This document shows, piece after piece, positions 53,134 to 62,012 of a DNA stretch of 64,000 bases. Position numbers and translations under genes: made by a program. This DNA is from Leucobacter aridicollis (lineage in GTDB: Bacteria > Actinomycetota > Actinomycetes > Actinomycetales > Microbacteriaceae). The notes under the pieces were generated by a model. The model did not search any database. It saw only the letters and a program-made list of their open reading frames with translations, and was not told the DNA's origin. The stretch is taken from the NCBI RefSeq assembly GCF_013409595.1, contig NZ_JACCBD010000001.1, forward strand, positions 1-64,000, read 5' to 3'. How positions within the stretch are numbered: position 1 is the first letter of the stretch; each line of letters begins with the position of its first letter.

Positions 53134-53177
53134 GAAAGCCCCCGACCCCGGCACGAAGTGCCTGATCGGGGGCTTTC
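53134..53177 (-). terminator. Terminator of tRNA-Ser(TGA)
   Basis: GAAAGCCCCCGA and TCGGGGGCTTTC form a 12-bp stem, with an inner GGCAC/GTGCC helix in the loop. It lies 6 nt downstream of the minus-strand tRNA and ends in a TTTC tail. Confidence 0.85.
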
Positions 53178-53183
53178 ACCTGG

Positions 53184-53271
53184 CGGAGGGTAGGAGATTT
53201 GAACTCCTGAGACGGGGTTACCGCCTGCTTGTTTTCAAGACAAGTTCCTTCGGCCGCTCGGACAACCCTCC
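53184..53271 (-). tRNA. tRNA-Ser (anticodon TGA)
   Basis: The minus strand gives a class II cloverleaf: acceptor GGAGGGT/ACCCTCC, discriminator G, anticodon loop CTTGAAA (TGA), a long variable arm and T arm with GTTCAAATC. The length is 88 nt. It lies about 1 kb from serS. Confidence 0.95.
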
Positions 53272-53363
53272 GCAGAAGAGCCTAGCAAATGTTCGCCGGG
53301 AAACGTTCCACTGTGTGAGACTCGGGGCGCACCGCTTGTGGGAGCGCCCGCGCGCAGCCTCGC

Positions 53364-54215
53364 CTAACTGGCGAGCAGTTCAGGGAAGCGCTTGCGCAGC
53401 GCGAGCAGCAGCCCGCCCGCCTCCGCGGTCGCGGTCACCTCGGTTGCCGCGGCCTTCACCTCGTCGACGGCCTGGCCCATCGCGACCGAGACACCGCGGC
53501 GGCCGGCCCATTCGAGCATCTCGATGTCGTTGCGGCCGTCACCGGCGGCGAACACGTTCGCGGCGTCCACGCCGAGCTTCGCGCGAAGCACCTCGAGCGC
53601 GCTCGCCTTCGTGACGCCATCGGGAGCAATGTCCAGCCAGGAGCTCGTGCCGACGGCATACGAGACGTGGGTCAGCCCGAGCGACTCGATGGCGCTCATG
53701 AATTCCTCGACACGGTAGTCGGGGGAGAACACGATGACGCGCGCTGCCTGCACGCCGAGCAGATCCTCGAACGCGACCCGGCGCTGATTCGACGGGAGGG
53801 TCCCCGACGGGATCTCCTTCGTGTACAGGAACGTGCCGTCAGCGAGCTCGACGGCGAAGTGCGCGGTCGTGAGCTGCGGACGAATCTTCTGCAGTGCGTC
53901 AGTCGGGTTGAACGCCTCGACGTACTCGCGCCGGTAACCCCGCGTACCAAACGGATCGCGCTTCAGCGTGACGGCGCCGTTCGCCGTGACGACCCAGTCG
54001 GGCCGAATGCCCAGGCGCTCGACGATTGGCAGGGTCGCGTCGACGGATCGCCCGGTGGAGACGATGACCTCCTGGCCGGATTCGTGCAGCGTGCGGATCG
54101 CCTCTGCGAGCTCGGGATCGATGATCCCGCCAGCGGCATGGTCACCCGCGCCTTCAAACCCGTGACGCAGCACGGTTCCGTCGAGGTCGAGGGCGATGAT
54201 GTGGCGATCCTGCAT
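53364..54215 (-). CDS. HAD-superfamily (Cof/IIB-type) hydrolase
   Basis: This 283-residue cytosolic phosphatase shows the HAD nucleophile motif 'IALDLDGTVLRHG', motif II in 'EVIVSTGRS', and motif IV 'FAAGDGRNDIEMLEWAGR', with the large cap domain inserted between motifs as in the IIB class. Such enzymes dephosphorylate sugar phosphates, FMN or PLP. ATG 54215 has AAGGAAC upstream and begins 3 nt after the serS stop, so it is probably co-transcribed with serS. The substrate is unknown. Confidence 0.88.
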   Translation of the reverse strand: MQDRHIIALDLDGTVLRHGFEGAGDHAAGGIIDPELAEAIRTLHESGQEVIVSTGRSVDATLPIVERLGIRPDWVVTANGAVTLKRDPFGTRGYRREYVEAFNPTDALQKIRPQLTTAHFAVELADGTFLYTKEIPSGTLPSNQRRVAFEDLLGVQAARVIVFSPDYRVEEFMSAIESLGLTHVSYAVGTSSWLDIAPDGVTKASALEVLRAKLGVDAANVFAAGDGRNDIEMLEWAGRRGVSVAMGQAVDEVKAAATEVTATAEAGGLLLALRKRFPELLAS

Positions 54216-54218
54216 TGA

Positions 54219-55490
54219 TTACGTTCCTTCTACCGGGCTGAGTACTTCAAGTCCACCGAGGTACGGGCGCAGCGCCTCGGGAACAGTCACGCTGCCGTCA
54301 GCGTTCTGGTGGGTTTCGAGGATCGCGACGATCCAGCGAGTCGTGGCCAGCGTGCCGTTGAGCGTCGCGACCGGCGCGGTCTTGCCGCTCTCGGTGCGGA
54401 AGCGCGTCTGCAGTCGGCGCGACTGGAAGGTGGTGCAGTTTGAGGTCGACGTGAGCTCGCGGAAGGTGCCCTGCGTCGGGACCCACGCCTCGATGTCGAA
54501 CTTGCGCGCAGCGCTGGAGCCGAGGTCGCCTGCGGCGACGTCGATCACGCGGTAGCTCAGGCCGAGGGCCTGCAGCATTTCCTCCTGCCAGGCGACGAGG
54601 CGGTCGTGCTCGGCCTCCGCATTCGCGGGATCGGTGTAGACGAACATCTCGAGCTTGTTGAACTGGTGCACGCGCAAGATGCCACGGGTGTCCTTGCCGT
54701 GCGAGCCGGCCTCGCTGCGGTAGCAGGTCGACCAGCCAGCGTAGCGGACGGGCCCGCGCGAGATGTCGAGGATCTCATCGGAGTGGTACCCGGCCAGCGC
54801 GACCTCGCTCGTGCCGGTGAGGTACAGATCCTGATCCTCCAGGTGATACACCTCGTCGGCGTGCTCACCGAGGAAGCCCGTTCCGCCCATGATTTCGGGC
54901 TTCACGAGCGTCGGGGTGATGAGCGGGGTGAAATCGTTGCGCATCGCGAGGTCGAGGGCCATGTTCATGAGCGCGATCTCGAGACGCGCGCCAACGCCGC
55001 GCAGGAAGTAGAAGCGTGCGCCGGAGACCTTCGCGCCGCGCTCCATATCGATCGCGCCGAGGAGTTCGCCGAGGGCGAGGTGTTCGCGCGGCTCAAAATC
55101 GAACTCGGGAATCTCGCCGACGGTGCGGAGCGTGACAAAGTTGTCTTCACCGCCTGCGGGGACGCCGTCGATGACAATGTTCTCAATGCGCGAGGCAACG
55201 CGCTCGAACTCCTGGTCGGCTTCCTTCGCGCGAGCCTCGGCTGCCTTCACCTGCGCAGCGAACTCCTGCGCCTTGGCGATGAGCGCGGGCTTGTCTTCCT
55301 TCGCAGCGGTCTTCACGGTTTCGCCGACCGACTTCTGCTCCGAGCGCAGCCGCTCGAACTCGCCACGTGCCTCGCGGCGGGCGGCATCAGCCGCGAGCGC
55401 CTCGTCTACAACCGACTCATCGTTGCCTCGGGCGCGCTGCGAGCGCTTCACGACGTCGGGATCGTTGCGGAGAAGTACTGGATCGATCAC
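54219..55490 (-). CDS. serS: Seryl-tRNA synthetase
   Basis: This 423-residue class II synthetase charges tRNA-Ser. The N-terminal ~110 residues form the long antiparallel coiled coil that grips the variable arm. The catalytic part shows motif 2 in '[15 protein letters not shown]' with the following '[10 protein letters not shown]', and motif 3 in '[16 protein letters not shown]'. The GTG start lies 6 nt after TAGGCT on the minus strand, consistent with a leaderless transcript, with AAGGGG also nearby. Two tRNA-Ser genes lie 1-4 kb downstream on the same strand. Confidence 0.97.
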   Translation of the reverse strand: MIDPVLLRNDPDVVKRSQRARGNDESVVDEALAADAARREARGEFERLRSEQKSVGETVKTAAKEDKPALIAKAQEFAAQVKAAEARAKEADQEFERVASRIENIVIDGVPAGGEDNFVTLRTVGEIPEFDFEPREHLALGELLGAIDMERGAKVSGARFYFLRGVGARLEIALMNMALDLAMRNDFTPLITPTLVKPEIMGGTGFLGEHADEVYHLEDQDLYLTGTSEVALAGYHSDEILDISRGPVRYAGWSTCYRSEAGSHGKDTRGILRVHQFNKLEMFVYTDPANAEAEHDRLVAWQEEMLQALGLSYRVIDVAAGDLGSSAARKFDIEAWVPTQGTFRELTSTSNCTTFQSRRLQTRFRTESGKTAPVATLNGTLATTRWIVAILETHQNADGSVTVPEALRPYLGGLEVLSPVEGT

Positions 55491-55532
55491 CCCCTTAGCC
55501 TAGCGCGCCGGGCTCGCGGCTACGATTGATCC

Positions 55533-56546
55533 ATGAGTATGGTCCCCAGCCGCACGCAGCCGCACGCAGCGGTTGTGTACCACCCGCTGAAAACTGACGT
55601 CGCGGGGCTGCGGAGCGCCGTCGAGGCGGCCGAGGCGAAAGCCGGCTGGTCGAGCACGCGATGGTACGAGACTGAGGCCGAGGACGCGGGGCTTGCCGCG
55701 GCGAAGCGCGCCATTGCTCACGGGGCAAGCGTCGTGCTCGGCGCCGGCGGGGACGGCACGGTTCGCGCGATCGCCGAGGGCCTCAGGTATACGGAGGTGC
55801 CGCTCGCGATCGTGCCCCAGGGCACGGGCAACCTGCTCGCCCGCAACATCGGCATGCCGCTGGGCGACCTCCAGGCGGCGGTGGAGGCCGCCTTCTTCGG
55901 ATCGGGACGAACCATTGACCTCGGGAGCATGACGATCGTGCGCCCCGCGGATGAGCACGGCGCCTCGGACGAGGAGGAGCACGCCTTTCTGGTGCTCGCC
56001 GGCATGGGGCTCGATGCTCGCGCGATTCGGGCGACGCGGTCGAAGCTGAAGAAGCGAGTCGGCTGGCTCGCCTACGTCGACGCCGGCGTGCGCACGATGG
56101 TCAAAGATAAGCCCCTCGAGATCCAGTATTCGATGGACGGCTCGGAGGCCAAGCGCCTCACCGTCTACACCGTGATGATCGGCAACTGCGGCCTGCTTCC
56201 CGGCGGCGTGCTGCTCATCCCTGACGCGAGCATCGACGACGGGCTACTCGACGTCGTCGCGCTTCGGCCGCTCGGTCCGTTCTCGTGGATCAGGATCTGG
56301 AACAAGATCGGCTGGGAGAACGGCGTGCTTAGGAAGACGAAGGCGGGGCGCCGGATCATTGACCTCGTCAACGACACGAAGAACGTGACCTATGTCCGCG
56401 CTCGAGAGTACTCGCTTGCCGTGGAGGGCCCTGAGCCTGTTCAGCTCGACGGCGATGACTTCGGCCTTGCGGTCGAGGTCCGCGGCCAGGTGGACCCGGG
56501 TGCCCTCATCGTCCGCGTGCTTCCCGGCTGGCAGCGGCCTGAATAA
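55533..56546 (+). CDS. Diacylglycerol/lipid kinase family protein
   Basis: This 337-residue protein has the DAGK catalytic fold. 'VVLGAGGDGTVRAIAEGL' carries the GGDGT ATP-binding signature near residue 71, and 'IVPQGTGNLLARNIGMPLGD' follows with the conserved GTGN segment. Family members phosphorylate diacylglycerol or related membrane lipids. ATG 55533 follows TACGAT by 6 nt (leaderless form). It is divergent from serS and converges with the membrane protein gene of the PadR pair. The exact lipid is not known. Confidence 0.9.
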   Translation: MSMVPSRTQPHAAVVYHPLKTDVAGLRSAVEAAEAKAGWSSTRWYETEAEDAGLAAAKRAIAHGASVVLGAGGDGTVRAIAEGLRYTEVPLAIVPQGTGNLLARNIGMPLGDLQAAVEAAFFGSGRTIDLGSMTIVRPADEHGASDEEEHAFLVLAGMGLDARAIRATRSKLKKRVGWLAYVDAGVRTMVKDKPLEIQYSMDGSEAKRLTVYTVMIGNCGLLPGGVLLIPDASIDDGLLDVVALRPLGPFSWIRIWNKIGWENGVLRKTKAGRRIIDLVNDTKNVTYVRAREYSLAVEGPEPVQLDGDDFGLAVEVRGQVDPGALIVRVLPGWQRPE

Positions 56547-56553
56547 CATCGCC

Positions 56554-57729
56554 CTACCTCGACGCCGGTTGACCGGGAGTTGTCCGGCTCGAAGAAGCCG
56601 CCACCGCCGCGGCCGGGCGGTCAGTCTCGGCTGAGCCGTCGTTCGCGGGCTTCTCCGGGGTGGCGGGCCCCTCGCCCTCGGCGTCGTCCGTGGCAGCCCC
56701 CTCCGTGGTGGCGCCCTCGGCGCTGTCGGCGTTGTCGGCGCTCGCCGCAGGGTCGACACAGTCTCGCGACAGCGGCGGGAGCTCTGTCCGCTGTGGCTGC
56801 GCGGCGGCGGGGGCGCCGGGCTCTCCCGTCACATCCGAGTAGGGGGCGTTGCTGAGGGGGAACACGTTCCACGCCTCCGCGTCGCGCGCGACAGGGTTGA
56901 ACGAGTGCGCGTAGCTGCGGTCCTCGCCCTCGACCCAGCTGTCCGGCGGGGTTGGCTCGTCTTCGCCCATTGTGGTGAGCGGGTTGCCGTCCTGGTCGTA
57001 CAGCCGCACTGCCTCGAGCAGGTTCCCCGCGCAGTCGTAGGCGTAGATGTTGGTGATCTGTCCACCGTTGTGGGCGAGGCCCTGGTAGCTCATGTCCTCG
57101 ACGATGTAGTCGACCCTCGGGGTGCTGATGTTCGCCCAGCTTGCGACGAGGAACGGCACCGTGAGGATCACGGCGGCGACGTTGGCGATATCACGCACGC
57201 GGACGAGCCACTGGTGTGGCAGCCACCGTCCCCGTCCCCACTGCACGCTCACAACGATCAAGGCGAGCGTAAATACGAGCGACCAGAAGGAGATCGGAAA
57301 GCCGTTGACGAGCGGATGCTGGAGCAGCAATAGCGCGACCCAGGCGCCGACGACGGCGCGCAGCACCCACCAGACGGGGCGAAGGGAGACCATCAGGTCA
57401 CGGAACCCCTGCCTGCCGGGAGTCGCGTCGAACCACGTGGCGCCCCGCTGCTTCAGGCGTTCTACCCGTTCGGCAGTCGTGAGCTTCGCGGGCTTCGCGG
57501 TGGCGCGGACGGGGAGACCTGCGGCCTGCCGAAGCTCTTCCGCGTAGTGCGCGGCGTCGCCGAGTGAATCCAGCGAGTCGCCCTCGCTGAGGCGCTCGGT
57601 GATGTCTGCCCCCAGGCCGTCGAGGAGCTCGTCAAGCTCGTCCGTCGGAAGATCGCTCAGATGGGAGCGAACCTCGGCGGTGAACGCCTCGGCCCGCTGG
57701 GCGTTGGTCTGTGAGACGCTGACGTTCAT
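56554..57729 (-). CDS. DUF1700/HAAS-like membrane protein paired with PadR
   Basis: This 391-residue protein starts with a short helical cytosolic domain ('LSDLPTDELDELLDGLGADI', 'LGDAAHYAEELRQAAGLP') like the HAAS/DUF1700 domain often encoded beside PadR regulators. A group of about four membrane helices (residues 125-215) follows. The C-terminal external part ends in a long Ala/Glu/Pro/Thr-rich disordered tail. ATG 57729 has AAGGAG upstream and overlaps the PadR stop (ATGA), so the pair is co-translated. It may be an envelope-stress output or partner of the PadR regulator; the function is unknown. Confidence 0.75.
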   Translation of the reverse strand: MNVSVSQTNAQRAEAFTAEVRSHLSDLPTDELDELLDGLGADITERLSEGDSLDSLGDAAHYAEELRQAAGLPVRATAKPAKLTTAERVERLKQRGATWFDATPGRQGFRDLMVSLRPVWWVLRAVVGAWVALLLLQHPLVNGFPISFWSLVFTLALIVVSVQWGRGRWLPHQWLVRVRDIANVAAVILTVPFLVASWANISTPRVDYIVEDMSYQGLAHNGGQITNIYAYDCAGNLLEAVRLYDQDGNPLTTMGEDEPTPPDSWVEGEDRSYAHSFNPVARDAEAWNVFPLSNAPYSDVTGEPGAPAAAQPQRTELPPLSRDCVDPAASADNADSAEGATTEGAATDDAEGEGPATPEKPANDGSAETDRPAAAVAASSSRTTPGQPASR

Positions 57730-58079
57730 GCTGGGGCTCCTTCTGGGCTCGTCGAGGGTGTCGCGGGCGAGATCAGCGCGCTGAGTGTTTCCGAGAACTG
57801 GCGCCAGCTGCCGCGCTGCTCGTCGAGCAGTTCCCGCCCGCTCGGGGTGATGCTGTAGTACTTCCGGTGGGGCCCGCCGTCGGACGGGACGACGTAGGTT
57901 GAGAGCGCGCCTGCCGCGTAGAGCCGTCGAAGCGTTCCGTAGACCGAGGCGTCGCCGACCTCGTCGAGCCCCGCATCGCGAAGGCGCCTGACGACGTCGT
58001 AGCCGTAGCCGTCCTCGCGCTCCACGACAGCGAGAACGGCGGCGTCGAGCACGCCCTTCAGTAGCTGTGTTCCGTCCAC
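57726..58079 (-). CDS. PadR-family transcriptional regulator
   Basis: This 117-residue winged-helix repressor has the PadR pattern: 'LLKGVLDAAVLAVVEREDGYGYDVV', seen as LLKGVLDAAVLAVV and DGYGYDVVRRL, then 'ASVYGTLRRLYAAGAL' (recognition helix) and 'GGPHRKYYSITPSGRELL' (wing). PadR proteins usually repress their own operon and respond to small molecules or envelope stress. The GTG start (58079) has AAGGGGG upstream. A 7-bp inverted repeat, CGCACTA/TAGTGCG, sits in its promoter at 58108-58136. Confidence 0.92.
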   Translation of the reverse strand: MDGTQLLKGVLDAAVLAVVEREDGYGYDVVRRLRDAGLDEVGDASVYGTLRRLYAAGALSTYVVPSDGGPHRKYYSITPSGRELLDEQRGSWRQFSETLSALISPATPSTSPEGAPA

Positions 58080-58107
58080 CCGGAACCCCCTTCGTTATTC
58101 GCCGGTA

Positions 58108-58136
58108 CGCACTAGTGTGCATTACGCAATAGTGCG
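58108..58136. promoter_or_regulatory. Candidate PadR operator
   Basis: CGCACTA (58108-58114) and TAGTGCG (58130-58136) are perfect inverted arms around a 15-nt spacer containing GTGTGCATTACGCAA, itself partly symmetric. It lies 29-57 nt upstream of the padR start. Confidence 0.55.
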
Positions 58137-58203
58137 GTGTCAAGAATATCGTGTGCCATCGGCCGCACGGCACCGCCCCAGCACATCGTTCTAGTGAGCG
58201 CAC

Positions 58204-58494
58204 ACCTTATGGGGCAGACTTAAGATGTGCTTCCGAGAGAATCATGTGCTCGTGCGAAAGCCGAACCTCGAACGCCCCAGCCCCGCAGAGCCCCATTCCT
58301 GCAAGGCACCCCCTGAACAACGGTTGGCAAGGGGGTCTCCTGCGGGGAAGTGCCTCAGTGGCGGATCAGCGGCGGCTCAGGGCCGGCCCACCGCCAGCCG
58401 AGACGCCGCAAGCTTAGACACCGCCAGCCAAGCTACAGCCGCCAAAGGCCAACCAGGCCCAAAGGCCCACCAGGCCCAAGGCCCAGCCCACGCG
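58204..58494. other. Gene-free region with structured, repetitive sequence
   Basis: No gene is seen. ACCCCCT (58308-58314) and AGGGGGT (58330-58336) form a hairpin with further pairing of flanking GGCAC/GTGCC, so the transcript could fold. Near 58430-58490 there are repeated CCAGGCCCA/AAGGCCCA units. This is probably the untranslated 3' region of pheA, with transcription termination somewhere within it. Confidence 0.4.
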
Positions 58495-59448
58495 TCAGGC
58501 CGGGTCCACGCCCTCGATGACCTCGCGCAGCCAGTCGCGCGCATCGCGGAACCGGTTGTCGTCGTGCACCGGCCGGAACTCTGCCGAGACCCTGTCGGCC
58601 CGCGGGTACGACCCGAGGAACACGACGTTGGGGCTCGACCGTTTCACCCCGAGCAGGGCGTCGGCGACGCGTTCGTCTTTGATGTGCCCCTCGGCGTCGA
58701 TGACGAACCGGTACCGGCCCATCCGATCCCCAATGGGGCGCGACGCGAGCAGCGTCAGGTTCACGCCGCGCGTCGCGAACTGCTCAAGCAGGTCGAGCAG
58801 CGCGCCGGAACGATCCTCAGGGAGCTCGGCGATAAGCGACGTCTTGTCCGCCCCGGTCGGTTCGCTGACGGGGCCGACCCGGCTGACGAGCACGAAGCGG
58901 GTGACCGCGTCGGGGTTCTCAGCGATCCCCTCCGCGAGCACCTCGACGTCGTAGTGGTCCTCGATGCCTGGGGGCGCGATCGCGGCGTCCACCTGCTTCG
59001 CAGCGTCGAAGAGATCGGCGGCCGCCTGCACGTTTGAGGTCGCGGGGAGGTGACGATGCTGGGGCCGGGCCTCGTCGAGCCAGGCACGGCACTGGCCGTA
59101 CGCGACGGGGTGGCCCGCAACCACGGTCACGTCTTCGAGCTTCACGCCAGGCCGGGCGACGAGCACGAACCGTACCGGTACGAGGTACTCGCCAATGATG
59201 CGCAGGCCAGGGATCGTCGCCAGCGCGTCCTGCGCAACGGTCACGCCGCCGTCGATGGAGTTCTCGATGGCGATCATCGCCGCATCGCTGACGCCTGTCA
59301 CGACGTCATTCAGTGCCTCGCCAAGGTTTGAGACGGGCCGCCAGGTCTGGCCCTGAGCCGCCTCGACCTGCTTGAGGGCCGCCTCGGTAAATGTCCCCGC
59401 GGGCCCCAGGTAGGAGTAACTGCGCGTGGGTTCCGAGGTGTGTGACAT
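58495..59448 (-). CDS. pheA: Prephenate dehydratase
   Basis: This 317-residue enzyme converts prephenate to phenylpyruvate for phenylalanine synthesis. The catalytic domain shows 'YLGPAGTFTEAAL', 'IENSIDGGVTVAQDAL' and the key 'DAVTRFVLVSR' (TRF motif). A C-terminal ACT domain ('GALLDLLEQFATRGVNLTLL', ending the repeat at 'GRYRFVIDAEGH') gives feedback control by phenylalanine. It is the single-function type without chorismate mutase, as usual in actinobacteria. The ATG lies 7 nt after TACGCT on the minus strand. It follows pgm on the same strand after 23 nt. Confidence 0.95.
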   Translation of the reverse strand: MSHTSEPTRSYSYLGPAGTFTEAALKQVEAAQGQTWRPVSNLGEALNDVVTGVSDAAMIAIENSIDGGVTVAQDALATIPGLRIIGEYLVPVRFVLVARPGVKLEDVTVVAGHPVAYGQCRAWLDEARPQHRHLPATSNVQAAADLFDAAKQVDAAIAPPGIEDHYDVEVLAEGIAENPDAVTRFVLVSRVGPVSEPTGADKTSLIAELPEDRSGALLDLLEQFATRGVNLTLLASRPIGDRMGRYRFVIDAEGHIKDERVADALLGVKRSSPNVVFLGSYPRADRVSAEFRPVHDDNRFRDARDWLREVIEGVDPA

Positions 59449-59471
59449 GAGCCCAAGCGTACCGCGCGAAC

Positions 59472-61118
59472 CTAGCCGAGCACCCGCGCGACGAGCGCCT
59501 GCGCCGCTGCCTGCACCTCGATGAGGTGGTTCGGCCCCGCGAAGGACTCGGCGTAGATCTTCATGACGTCCTCGGTGCCCGATGGCCTGGCCGCGAACCA
59601 GGCGCGCTCGGTGGAGACCTTCAGCCCGCCGATCGCCGCGCCGTTTGAGGCCTCCGTCGCGATCGACGTGATCGGATCGCCGGCGAGCTCAGCGTCCGTC
59701 ACGTCCGACGCCGCGAGCGCCGAAAGCCGCGCCTTCTGTTCGGCGGTCGCCGGGGCGTCGATGCGCGCGTAGGCGGGCTCGCCGAATCGCTCGACGAGCT
59801 GCGCGTAGCGCTCGGAGGGTGACTGCCCGGTGACCGCCTGGATTTCGGCGGCGAGCAGGCACAGCAGGATCCCGTCCTTGTCCGTGCTCCACGGCGTCCC
59901 GTCGAACCGCTGGAAGGACGCGCCGGCGCTCTCCTCGCCGCCGAACACGACGCTGCCGTCGGAGAGTCCTGGCACGAACCACTTGAACCCGACGGGCACC
60001 TCGTCGAGCCGGCGACCGTGCGCGGCGACGACGCGGTCGATCATGGCCGACGAGACGAGCGTCTTCCCGACGCCCGCCGTCGCGGGCCAATCCGGGCGGT
60101 GTTCGAGCAGGTAGTCGATTGCGACCGCGAGGAAGTGGTTCGGGTTCATGAGGCCGCCGTCGCGGGTGAGGATCCCGTGCCTATCGGCGTCCGCATCGTT
60201 TCCGGTGACGATAGCGAACTCGTCGCGGTACGGGGCGACCGTCGACATGACCTGTGCGGACGAGGGATCCATCCGGATCTTCCCGTCCCAGTCGAGGTGC
60301 AGGAACGCGAACTGCGGGTCCACGCCGGCGCCGAGCACGGTGAGATCGAGCTCGTAGCGGTCGCGGATCGCCGACCAGTAGGCCACGCTCGCGCCGCCGA
60401 GGGGATGGGCGGCGACGCGGACGCCTGACTCCCGGATCGCCTTCATATCGATCGCGTTCGCGAGGCCCTCGACGTAGGCGCCGAGGAAGTCGTATGCGCC
60501 GGGCGCGACCGGCGCGCTCGGGGGCTGCGGCGCCGCGAGCGCCCACCACTCACCGCTTTCGAGCAGGGCGTTGGCGCGCTGGGCGATCCACCCGGTGGCG
60601 TCGGTGTCCGCTGGACCGCCGTGCGGCGGGTTGTACTTGATGCCGCCGTCTCCGGGAGGGTTGTGGCTCGGGGTCACGATGATCCCGTCGGCACGATCAG
60701 GATCGTCCGCTGCCCGACCCCGATTGTGTGTGAGGATCGCGTGACTCAGTGCCGGCGTCGGCACGTATGCCTCATCACCCTGCCCGGCGTTCGTCAGCAC
60801 GTGGACGCCGAGCGTCGTGAGCACCGAGACCGCGGTGTGCTCCGCCGGCGCCGAGAGCGCGTGGGTGTCTGCCCCGATGAACAGTGGCCCGCGGATGCCC
60901 TGCGACTCTCGGTACTCGGCAACGGCCGCCGCAATGGCCGTAATGTGGGCCTCGTTGAAGGAGCCGGTGAGCGCGGAGCCGCGATGGCCTGAGGTTCCGA
61001 ACACGACCCGCTGCGCCGGCACCTCGGGGTCGGGCACGACCTCCGAATAGGCGCGCACGAGCGCATCGACATCGACGAGGTCTTCGGGGCGCGGAAGCAG
61101 GCCTGCACGAACATCCAT
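59472..61118 (-). CDS. pgm: Phosphoglucomutase (alpha-D-glucose phosphate-specific)
   Basis: This 548-residue enzyme interconverts glucose-1-phosphate and glucose-6-phosphate. 'VFGTSGHRGSALTGSFNEAH' is the N-terminal substrate loop, 'IVTPSHNPPGDGGIKYNPP' the phosphoserine loop, 'VTGNDADADRHGIL' the metal loop, and 'FGGEESAGASF' with 'RPSGTEDVMKIYAESF' the sugar and phosphate-binding loops. It supplies glucose-1-phosphate for nucleotide sugars used in trehalose, glycogen and the surface polymers. It is divergent from the NagD-like gene and is followed by pheA. Confidence 0.95.
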   Translation of the reverse strand: MDVRAGLLPRPEDLVDVDALVRAYSEVVPDPEVPAQRVVFGTSGHRGSALTGSFNEAHITAIAAAVAEYRESQGIRGPLFIGADTHALSAPAEHTAVSVLTTLGVHVLTNAGQGDEAYVPTPALSHAILTHNRGRAADDPDRADGIIVTPSHNPPGDGGIKYNPPHGGPADTDATGWIAQRANALLESGEWWALAAPQPPSAPVAPGAYDFLGAYVEGLANAIDMKAIRESGVRVAAHPLGGASVAYWSAIRDRYELDLTVLGAGVDPQFAFLHLDWDGKIRMDPSSAQVMSTVAPYRDEFAIVTGNDADADRHGILTRDGGLMNPNHFLAVAIDYLLEHRPDWPATAGVGKTLVSSAMIDRVVAAHGRRLDEVPVGFKWFVPGLSDGSVVFGGEESAGASFQRFDGTPWSTDKDGILLCLLAAEIQAVTGQSPSERYAQLVERFGEPAYARIDAPATAEQKARLSALAASDVTDAELAGDPITSIATEASNGAAIGGLKVSTERAWFAARPSGTEDVMKIYAESFAGPNHLIEVQAAAQALVARVLG

Positions 61119-61182
61119 ACCCCTAGTGTGCCAGGCTCACGAAGCCACGTCGCGTTCACCTTCACGGAGTAGTCTGAGAGGC

Positions 61183-61968
61183 ATGAGCGAGATCGAGCAA
61201 GACCGTCCGGCTATCGAGTGCTGGCTGACAGACATGGACGGCGTGCTCGTGCACGAGAACCGGGCTATCCCGGGCGCCGCCGAGCTCATTGCGCAGTGGA
61301 CGGCGAACGAGCAGCCCTACCTCGTGCTCACGAACAACTCGATCTTCACGGCCCGCGACCTCTCCGCCCGGCTCGCGGCGAGCGGCATCAAGGTTCCCGA
61401 GGAGCGGATCTGGACGAGCGCACTCGCGACCGCCGCGTTCCTGAAGCAGCAGAAGCCGGGTGGCTCGGCGTTTGTGCTGGGTGAGGCAGGGATCCTGACC
61501 GCGCTGCACGACGCCGGCTACGTGATGACCGAAACGAACCCCGACTTCGTGGTCGTTGGCGAGACGCGCAACTACTCGTTCGATGCGATCACGAAGGCGA
61601 TCCGTCTCATCAACAAGGGCGCGCGTTTCATCTCGACGAACCCTGACGCGACCGGGCCGAGCCCGGACGGCGTGCTGCCCGCGACGGGCGCGATCAACGC
61701 GCTCATCACGAAGGCGACCGGCATGGAGCCGTACGTCGTCGGCAAGCCGAACCCGATGATGTTCCGCTCCGCGATGAACAAGATCGGAGCCCACTCGCAC
61801 AACACCGGCATGATCGGCGACCGGATGGACACCGACATCGTCGCGGGCATCGAGGCGGGCCTGCACACGGTGCTCGTGATGACGGGCATCTCGGACAAGG
61901 CGGAGATCGAGAAGTTCCCGTTCCGCCCGAACGAGGTGCTCGGCTCGGTCGCGGAGCTGCTCGACTAG
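61183..61968 (+). CDS. HAD-IIA family (NagD-like) phosphatase
   Basis: This 261-residue HAD phosphatase begins with 'WLTDMDGVLVHENRAIPGA', the nucleophile and general acid of the NagD type. It continues with 'YLVLTNNS' (motif II), 'VGKPNPMMFRSAM' (motif III) and 'MIGDRMDTDIVAGIEAG' (motif IV). NagD-like enzymes remove phosphate from nucleotides or sugar phosphates. ATG 61183 lies 7 nt after TAGTCT; the frame is open upstream but that part overlaps the divergent promoter with pgm. The substrate is not known. Confidence 0.9.
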   Translation: MSEIEQDRPAIECWLTDMDGVLVHENRAIPGAAELIAQWTANEQPYLVLTNNSIFTARDLSARLAASGIKVPEERIWTSALATAAFLKQQKPGGSAFVLGEAGILTALHDAGYVMTETNPDFVVVGETRNYSFDAITKAIRLINKGARFISTNPDATGPSPDGVLPATGAINALITKATGMEPYVVGKPNPMMFRSAMNKIGAHSHNTGMIGDRMDTDIVAGIEAGLHTVLVMTGISDKAEIEKFPFRPNEVLGSVAELLD

Positions 61969-61970
61969 CC

Positions 61971-62012
61971 TCGGCGCTCGGCGCTCGGCGCTCGGCGCTC
62001 GGCGCTCAGCGC
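61971..62012. repeat. Six tandem 7-bp units (TCGGCGC)
   Basis: Five perfect TCGGCGC units and one TCAGCGC lie between two convergent genes. They begin just after the HAD gene stop and end at the stop codon of the TSUP gene. A frame-changing simple repeat of this sort can slip, but it is outside both coding regions apart from the last base. Confidence 0.85.

Noticed and set aside
53272..53363. Small stable RNA (SRP RNA) near tRNA-Ser
   Set aside because: The conserved SRP loop sequences are absent.
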